Assembly (NCBI RefSeq): GCF_000317595.1
Contig: NZ_AEJC01000255.1
Span: forward strand, 1-57,282
From: Streptomyces ipomoeae 91-03
Lineage (GTDB): Bacteria; Actinomycetota; Actinomycetes; Streptomycetales; Streptomycetaceae
Direction: 5' to 3'
DNA length: 57,282 bases
In this document: piece by piece, positions 51,685 to 57,282 of the stretch
How positions within the stretch are numbered: position 1 is the stretch's first letter
Layout of the letters: each line of letters opens with the position of its first letter
The notes under the pieces: model-generated
The model's database searches: none
What the model was told of the DNA's origin: nothing
What the model saw: only the letters and a program-made list of their open reading frames with translations
Position numbers and translations under genes: made by a program

Positions 51685-52728
51685 CTAACTCCCCGTACTC
51701 CGATACGAACGCAGCCCCGCCCGCCACGCCAGCCCCGCCAACGCGCAGCAGGCGATGGCCACCAGAGGTGGTGCGAAGGCGACCCAGGTCGGCAGGTCGA
51801 GGGGGTAGGGGCGGCCCAGGACGTACAGGCCGGGCACCCAGTTGACGAAGGCGAGCGGCAGGACGAAGGTGACGCCGCGCAGCAGGTCCTTGGCGAAGAG
51901 GCCCGGCGGATACTGCAGGAGGGTGGCGCCGCCGTACGTGAAGGCGTTCTGCACCTCGGAGGCGTCCTGGGCGACGAACTGGAAGGCGGCGCCGCCGACG
52001 AAGACCGCCGCGAAGATGAGGCCGCCGCCGGCCACCATCAGCGGGAGCATCAGCATCTTGGCCGGGGTCCAGGTGAGGTCGAGCGTGGCCAGGGCGTAGC
52101 CGAGGACCAGCAGCCCCTGGGTGACGCGGCCGAGGCGGCGCAGGGCGAACTTGTCGGCGGCGACCTGGGCGAGGACCGGGACGGGGCGGACGAGGAGGGT
52201 GTCGAGTGTGCCGTCGCGGACCCGGCGGCCGAGCCGGTCCATGGAGCCGATCATCAGGTCCGCGAGGCCGAAGGCGATGGCGGAGGTGCCGTACAGGAGG
52301 GCGATCTCGGGGAGGGCGTAGCCGCCGAGTTCGTCGACCTGGGAGAACATCAGCAGGATCGCGAGGAAGTCGAAGGAGGTCGCCGCGAAGTTGCCGAAGG
52401 CGGTCATGGCGAAGGAGGCGCGGTAGGCCATCGTGGAGCGGATCCACATGGCGGCGATCATGCGGTAGGCGCGCAGACCGTCCCGTACGCGGCTGTACAC
52501 GCCGTACTCGCCGAACGGGTCCTCGGCGGCCGTGGCCGTGGCCTGGGTGGGCCGGGGGGCCGGAGTGGTCCGGGTCGCCGGTACGGCCGGGCTTGCGTCG
52601 CGTGCGTCGCGCGCGCCGCGTTCATCGGCTTGGTCGCGTTCGTCACATTCATCGCGTCCGCCGCGTTCAATGCGTTCATCGCGCGCGCTGCGTTCATCGC
52701 GTTCGTTGCGTTCGTTGAGGTCAACCAC
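51685..52728 (-). CDS. ABC-2 type permease with charged repeat N-terminus
   Basis: A 347-aa membrane protein with six helices (AMTAFGNFAATSFDFLAILL, LLYGTSAIAFGLADLMIGS, VAGGGLIFAAVFVGGAAFQF and others). It belongs to the DUF990/ABC-2 type: TLDTLLVRPVPVLAQVAADK. The first ~45 residues are an odd Arg/Asp/Glu repeat (NERNERDERSARDERIERGG) encoded by a degenerate 9-bp DNA array. If GTG 52728 is real this is a cytosolic tail; the true start could be internal (after residue 65). Its start overlaps the previous stop. Confidence 0.85.
   Translation of the reverse strand: MVDLNERNERDERSARDERIERGGRDECDERDQADERGARDARDASPAVPATRTTPAPRPTQATATAAEDPFGEYGVYSRVRDGLRAYRMIAAMWIRSTMAYRASFAMTAFGNFAATSFDFLAILLMFSQVDELGGYALPEIALLYGTSAIAFGLADLMIGSMDRLGRRVRDGTLDTLLVRPVPVLAQVAADKFALRRLGRVTQGLLVLGYALATLDLTWTPAKMLMLPLMVAGGGLIFAAVFVGGAAFQFVAQDASEVQNAFTYGGATLLQYPPGLFAKDLLRGVTFVLPLAFVNWVPGLYVLGRPYPLDLPTWVAFAPPLVAIACCALAGLAWRAGLRSYRSTGS
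52600..52728. repeat. Degenerate 9-bp repeat array (GCGTTCATC type)
   Basis: Many imperfect copies of GCGTTCATC/GCGTTCGTT in tandem on the + strand. They encode the ERDER-like tail of the permease on the - strand. Likely replication-slippage DNA; its translation is doubtful. Confidence 0.7.
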
Positions 52729-53521
52729 CCTGCACCACGACCTTTCGTGTCGCCGCCGACTGGATCAGCCGGCCGACCGCCAGCAGCGCCACCGCCCAGC
52801 CGGCCTGGAAGGCGAACGTGCCCAACGGGTCGGCCTCGCCGAGGAGTACGTCGGCGGGGGCCTGGAGCAGCGCGGACCAGGGCAGGACGCGGGCGAGGTC
52901 GCCGAGGGCGCCGGGGAAGACGTTCAGCGGCAGGAGCATCCCGGAGAAGAAGACGCCGGTGAGCCACGTGATCTGCATCGCTCCGGCGCCGTCGAGGAGC
53001 CAGAACGCCCACAGGGCGACGATGTATCGGATCGCGAAGCTGACCAGGGCCCCCAGGGCGACGGCGACGAGGCAGGCGAGCCAGGGCAGCGGGCCGGAGG
53101 GCAGGGCCAGGTCGAAGAAGAGGGCGCCGCACACCATGGGGACCACGCCGCGTCCGAGCAGTTGGAACAGGGCGCGGCCCATGTCGGCGGCGAGCCACCA
53201 GAGCTGGAGGTCGGCGGGGCGGTACAGGTCGACCGCGATGTCGCCGGTGCGGATGCGCTCGATCAGCTCCTCCTCGAAGCCGACGCTTCCCAGCACCATG
53301 ACCGCGAACATCGCCTGGCCGACCCAGACATAGGTGAGCGCCTGCGCCTGGTCGTAACCGCCGAGGTGAGGCTTCTCGTGCCAGAGGGCCATGTAGGTGT
53401 ATGCGAGGATGAAGCCGAAGACGGTGTTGGTGAACACCCCCGCCGCGGTGGCCACCCGATATGTCGCGTACCGCCTGAAACCACCGGCGGCGACGGCGGC
53501 GTACAACCGCCCTGTGCCCAC
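52721..53521 (-). CDS. ABC-2 type permease, first gene of the exporter operon
   Basis: A 266-aa membrane protein with six hydrophobic helices (VFTNTVFGFILAYTYMALWH, ALTYVWVGQAMFAVMVLGSV, LPWLACLVAVALGALVSFAI, AVALLAVGRLIQSA). The text IERIRTGDIAVDLYRPADLQ is typical of the ABC-2/DUF990 pair. It forms the transmembrane channel with the second permease. GTG 53521 start. The 288 bp upstream of it, shared with the divergent PBP gene, contain CGTACG palindromes but no clear -10/-35. Confidence 0.88.
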   Translation of the reverse strand: MGTGRLYAAVAAGGFRRYATYRVATAAGVFTNTVFGFILAYTYMALWHEKPHLGGYDQAQALTYVWVGQAMFAVMVLGSVGFEEELIERIRTGDIAVDLYRPADLQLWWLAADMGRALFQLLGRGVVPMVCGALFFDLALPSGPLPWLACLVAVALGALVSFAIRYIVALWAFWLLDGAGAMQITWLTGVFFSGMLLPLNVFPGALGDLARVLPWSALLQAPADVLLGEADPLGTFAFQAGWAVALLAVGRLIQSAATRKVVVQGG

Positions 53522-53809
53522 GAGGAAACCCCCATCCGCTGCGAAGAATTAGGCGAGAGGCCGAGGTCGAGCCCGTTCCGGGCCGAAGCACACGAGCCTA
53601 GTCCGCGGCCGGATCGGTGTGCCATGTGTTTTCGGGTGGGGTGGAGGGGGCTCACGGGGGCATGCGGGGCGCGTGCCCCGACCCGGGAACGGATCGGCCG
53701 GTACGAGAGTCTTTAGTCAGGGGTGTCAGAACCTGCCCGGAGCAGGCGCAAAGCGTACGAGGCCGTACGGAAATGAACGTACGACGCGAAACAGGAGCAC
53801 GGCAGCACG

Positions 53810-56800
53810 ATGAGCGACGAGCCGCAGCCGAAGCGGAACAGCCCGGGCTGGGCACCGAGAGATCCGGAGCCCCCTGCTCCGGGCGCAACCCCGGAACCCG
53901 GCACCCACGCCACCACGGGAAAGCCCGACGGAACCCCTGAGGCGACCCCCGACGGAACGCCCGACGGCCAGACCAACTCGGCGCCCGGCAATCCCGGCTC
54001 GGCGAGCGGGGGAAGGCCCGGCGGAACGCCTGAGGCGGCGCCCGGCGGGGAGCCCGGTGGAAAGCCGAGCTCGACGCCCGGCCCGGCGACCGGCGGAACG
54101 CCCGGCTCGGCAGCCGGAGAGAGGCCCGGCGGAGCGCCCAGTTCAACGACTGGCGAGCCCGGCACGGCGAGCGGCGGGGAGCCTGGCGGGAAGCCCGGCT
54201 CGGCGCCCAGCGGAAGGCCCGGCTCGGCGGCCGGAGAGAGGCCCGGCGGTGCGCCCAGTTCGACGACCGGCGAGCCCGGCTCGATGACCGGAGGGAGGCC
54301 CGGCGGAACGCCCGGCTCGGCGAGCGGGGGGAGGCCCGGCGGAACGCCTGAGGCGGCGTCCGGCGGGGAGGCCGGTGGGAAGCCCGGCTCGGCGGCCAGC
54401 GGAGCGCCCGGCTCGACGACCGGCGGAACGCCTAGCTCGGCGGTCCGTGGGAAGCCTGAGGCGGCGTCCGGGGGAAGGCCCGGCGGGGCGCCCGGTTCGG
54501 CTGCCGGGGGAACGCCCGGCTCGGTACCCGGCGCGAGGGCCGGTGGGCCCGGCTCGGCGGCTGCCCGGACGTCCGGCGCGGCAGCCGCCCCCATGCACGA
54601 CGCGGAGCACACCATGACGCTTGGTGTCACGCGCGCCGGGAAGCCCGGTTCGGCGGGCGGTGGGAAGCCCCACGCGGGACCCTCCCGAACGCCTGGCGGG
54701 GCGCCCGGCGCGGCCGGGGGTGGGGCTTCGGCCGCCGTGCCCGGCGCGGCGGCCCGTGGCGTGCGTGACGTCGAGCACACCATGACGCTTGGTGTCACAC
54801 GCCCCGGGGCGGGCGGTGGGAAGGCCGGCCGGGTGGCCGGTGGCGCCCCCGCCGGGGAGGCCGGTGGCGCATCGGGCGCCGCCGCTGCCGTTGTGCCCGA
54901 TGTCACTCCCGAACCGGCTGTCGCGGGGCGCAAGGGGAAGAAGGGGAAGCGGCCCAAACGGACCGGGTGGAGGCGGCTGATTCCCACCTGGCGCATGGTG
55001 CTCGGTGCCTTCGTCATCGGGATCATGTTGGTGATGGGCGCCTTCGCCCTCGGCTACAACCTGGTCCACATCCCCAAGCCGCAGGACGCCGCGACCAAGC
55101 AGTCCAACGTGTACCTGTACGCCGACGGCACCCAGATCGCCCGTGACGGCGAGGTCAACCGCGAGAACGTACCGCTGTCGAAGGTCTCCAAGGCCGCCCA
55201 GCACGCCGTACTGGCCGCCGAGGACCGCGACTTCTACACCGAGTCCGCCGTCGACCCCAAGGCCATGATCCGCGCCGCCTGGAACACCGCGACCGGCAAG
55301 GGCAAGCAGTCCGGCTCGACGATCACCCAGCAGTACGTGAAGAACTACTACCTGGCCCAGGACCAGACCGTCACCCGCAAGGTGAAGGAGTTCTTCATCG
55401 CCATCAAGCTGGACCGCGAGGTCACCAAGGACGAGATCCTGGAGGGCTACCTCAACACCAGCTTCTTCGGCCGCAACGCGTACGGCATCCAGGCCGCCGC
55501 CCAGGCCTACTACGGCGTCGACGCCGATGAACTCACCGCCCAGCAGGGCGCCTACCTCGCCGCACTGGTCAACGCGCCGAGCATGTACGACGTCGTCGCC
55601 CACCCCGAGAACAAGGCCGCGGCCGTCGCCCGCTGGAACTACGTCCTCGACGGCATGGTCAAGGAGGGCTGGCTCACGCAGTCCGAGCGCTCCGGCATGA
55701 AGTTCCCGACGCCGAAGCAGACCACCACGTCCTCCGCCTACTCCGGCCAGCGCGGCTACCTGGTCGAGGCCATCAAGTCGTACCTCTACGACCACAAGAT
55801 CATCGACGAGGAGGCGCTGGAGAACGGCGGTGGCTACCGCATCACCACCACCATCCAGCCCAAGATGCAGAAGGCGTTCATCAAGGCCGTCAACGACAAC
55901 CTGATGGACAAGCTGGACAAGAAGAACCGCAAGGCCGACAACTACGTCCGCGCGGGCGGCGCCTCCATCGACCCCAAGACCGGCAAGGTCATCGCGATGT
56001 ACGGCGGCATCGACTACACCAAGCAGTACGTCAACAACGCCACCCGCCGCGACTACCAGGTCGGCTCCACCTTCAAGCCCTTCGTGTTCACCGCCGCCGT
56101 GGAGAACAACTCCAACACCCAGAGCGGCCAGGCCATCACCCCGAACACCATCTACGACGGCACCAACGAGCGCCCGGTGGTCGGCTGGCCCGGCGAGACG
56201 TACGCCCCCGAGAACGAGGACTACGTCAACTACGGCAACATCACCGTCCGCCAGGCCACCGACAAGTCCGTCAACTCGGTGTACGCGCAGATGGCCGTGG
56301 ACGTCGGCCCCGAGAAGGTCGAGAAGACCGCGATCGACCTCGGCGTGCCCAAGAGCACCCCGGACATGAACCCGTACCCGTCCATCGCCCTCGGCACCGC
56401 CACCGCCAGCGTCCTCGACATGGCGGAGGCGTACGCCACCCTCGCCAACCACGGCGAGCACGGCACGTACACCATGATCGAGAAGATCTCGAAGGACGGC
56501 GAGGCCATCAAGCTGCCCTCCACGGAGCCGCAGCAAGCCGTCAGCCGCCAGGCCGCCGACACCACCACCTCCGTCCTGCAGAGCGTCGTCGAGGGCGGCA
56601 CCGCCACCGCCGCCCAGGCCTCCGGCCACCCGGCCGCCGGCAAGACCGGTACCGCCGAGGAGGACCAGGCCGCCTGGTTCGCCGGCTACACCCCCGACCT
56701 CGCCACCGTCGTCTCCGTCATGGGCCAGGACCCCAAGACCGGCGCCCACAAGCCCCTGTACGGCGCCATGGGCCTGCCCCGCATCAACGGCGGCGGCGCG

Positions 56801-57253
56801 CCCACGGAGATCTGGGCCCAGTTCACCAAGGACGCCCTGAAGGGCAAGAAGGTCAAGGACTTCGACCTGGAGCTCCAGGAGGGCGCCGACGTGGTCGTCG
56901 TCCCGCCGAGCACCCCCGCCGAGGAGCCCGGCGCCACCGGCGACGAGGAGGACGACGCCACCACCACCGGCGGCACCCCCACCGACGGCGCGACGGACGG
57001 CGGCACGGACGACAGCACGACCACCGGCGGCACCCCGACCGACTCGGGCGGCACGACCACCGGCGGTACGACGACGGACGGCGGCACCACGTCGACGGGC
57101 GGTACGACGACCGACGGCGGAACGTCGTCGACCGGCGGCACGACGACCGACGGCGGCGCCACCTCGACCGGAGGTGCGACAGCCGACGGCGGAACGGCGG
57201 ACGGCGGCGGAGCCGCGACAGGAGGCGGGGGGTCGGCGGGGACGTTCCCCTAG
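53810..57253 (+). CDS. Class A penicillin-binding protein with long repetitive N-terminus
   Basis: A 1147-aa peptidoglycan polymerase. Residues 1-~380 are cytosolic, low-complexity Gly/Pro/Ser/Thr/Glu repeats (GGRPGGTPGSASGG-like), including two copies of EHTMTLGVTR (~266 and ~322). A membrane helix lies at ~396-418. The GT51 glycosyltransferase follows (catalytic Glu471 in AAEDRDFY; SGSTITQQYVKNYYL; GYLNTSFFGRNAYGIQAAAQ). The transpeptidase has S753-T-F-K756, S820-V-N and K945-T-G-T. The tail is a Thr/Gly/Asp repeat outside the membrane. The enzymatic core is ordinary; the N-terminus is far longer than usual. It builds and cross-links cell-wall glycan strands. Confidence 0.95.
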   Translation: MSDEPQPKRNSPGWAPRDPEPPAPGATPEPGTHATTGKPDGTPEATPDGTPDGQTNSAPGNPGSASGGRPGGTPEAAPGGEPGGKPSSTPGPATGGTPGSAAGERPGGAPSSTTGEPGTASGGEPGGKPGSAPSGRPGSAAGERPGGAPSSTTGEPGSMTGGRPGGTPGSASGGRPGGTPEAASGGEAGGKPGSAASGAPGSTTGGTPSSAVRGKPEAASGGRPGGAPGSAAGGTPGSVPGARAGGPGSAAARTSGAAAAPMHDAEHTMTLGVTRAGKPGSAGGGKPHAGPSRTPGGAPGAAGGGASAAVPGAAARGVRDVEHTMTLGVTRPGAGGGKAGRVAGGAPAGEAGGASGAAAAVVPDVTPEPAVAGRKGKKGKRPKRTGWRRLIPTWRMVLGAFVIGIMLVMGAFALGYNLVHIPKPQDAATKQSNVYLYADGTQIARDGEVNRENVPLSKVSKAAQHAVLAAEDRDFYTESAVDPKAMIRAAWNTATGKGKQSGSTITQQYVKNYYLAQDQTVTRKVKEFFIAIKLDREVTKDEILEGYLNTSFFGRNAYGIQAAAQAYYGVDADELTAQQGAYLAALVNAPSMYDVVAHPENKAAAVARWNYVLDGMVKEGWLTQSERSGMKFPTPKQTTTSSAYSGQRGYLVEAIKSYLYDHKIIDEEALENGGGYRITTTIQPKMQKAFIKAVNDNLMDKLDKKNRKADNYVRAGGASIDPKTGKVIAMYGGIDYTKQYVNNATRRDYQVGSTFKPFVFTAAVENNSNTQSGQAITPNTIYDGTNERPVVGWPGETYAPENEDYVNYGNITVRQATDKSVNSVYAQMAVDVGPEKVEKTAIDLGVPKSTPDMNPYPSIALGTATASVLDMAEAYATLANHGEHGTYTMIEKISKDGEAIKLPSTEPQQAVSRQAADTTTSVLQSVVEGGTATAAQASGHPAAGKTGTAEEDQAAWFAGYTPDLATVVSVMGQDPKTGAHKPLYGAMGLPRINGGGAPTEIWAQFTKDALKGKKVKDFDLELQEGADVVVVPPSTPAEEPGATGDEEDDATTTGGTPTDGATDGGTDDSTTTGGTPTDSGGTTTGGTTTDGGTTSTGGTTTDGGTSSTGGTTTDGGATSTGGATADGGTADGGGAATGGGGSAGTFP

Positions 57254-57282
57254 CACCCTGAGCGCGCGGCGGCCGATCACTC

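Noticed and set aside
49591..52962. 1123-codon open frame on the + strand
   Set aside because: It runs antisense through DUF1707 and the ABC exporter genes, whose motifs are clear. High-GC DNA produces such long shadow frames.
54143..57280. 1045-codon open frame on the - strand
   Set aside because: Antisense to the PBP gene, with no domain text; a third-position artefact.
1..57282. tRNA, rRNA or replication origin
   Set aside because: No cloverleaf, rRNA-like or iteron/DnaA-box cluster was recognised by eye on either strand.

Overview
The window is high-GC actinobacterial DNA, almost certainly from a Streptomyces chromosome. The evidence is the strong G/C preference at third codon positions, GTG/TTG starts, and lineage-typical families: XRE/DUF5753 with DUF397, DUF6879, a DUF1707 protein, an RsbW-like HATPase and a WXG-type polymorphic toxin. 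It falls into an accessory left half (about 1.3-37 kb) and a housekeeping-like right half (37-57 kb).

Left half. After a SEC-C protein, an IS4-family element with a perfect 10-bp target duplication marks the edge of a defence island (3.3-15.7 kb). One arm (+ strand) encodes a Vsr-type nuclease, a MutL/MORC-like GHKL ATPase, a PD-(D/E)XK protein, a Z1-domain ATPase and two cytosine-C5 methyltransferases. The first methyltransferase has Arg where the catalytic Cys should be. A second arm (- strand) encodes an HTH-GHKL fusion, an unrecognised protein and a DUF6339 protein. The arms converge with a 12-bp overlap. An IS1380 element with CTAG duplications has cut the 3' end of the neighbouring HATPase gene. 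Next come XRE/DUF397 and DUF6879/XRE regulator genes with 10-bp-spaced TGGCAA repeats. An IS5-family element that itself contains an IS110 element follows; the empty site can be rebuilt and gives a CT core.

Beyond this lies a cassette that looks like peptide modification: small ORFs including a 44-aa candidate precursor, a JmjC/cupin oxygenase, an aldo/keto reductase and an APH-like kinase, with a second APH-like kinase facing it. A Sua5/YrdC-like pseudogene, a small presumed immunity protein and a polymorphic toxin with a REase-fold C-terminus come next. A tightly overlapping four-gene operon (31.9-36.9 kb) then encodes a SAM methyltransferase, a NACHT-type STAND NTPase with a C-terminal formylglycine-generating-enzyme-like domain, a cold-shock/OB-like protein and a protein with a CorA-like membrane C-terminus. 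I read this as a candidate NLR-like conflict system.

Right half. These are ordinary genes: a PASTA-like membrane protein, an AlkZ-like winged-helix protein, a trypsin-like protease, Hsp20 with a readable promoter, a GlxA-type AraC regulator, small membrane and hypothetical proteins, an MFS transporter, DUF445 protein, an SGNH/GDSL esterase, DUF1707 protein, a three-gene ABC exporter and a large class A penicillin-binding protein with a long repetitive N-terminus. Low-complexity tandem repeats occur between and inside several of them.

All calls are from reading the sequence; no database search was run.
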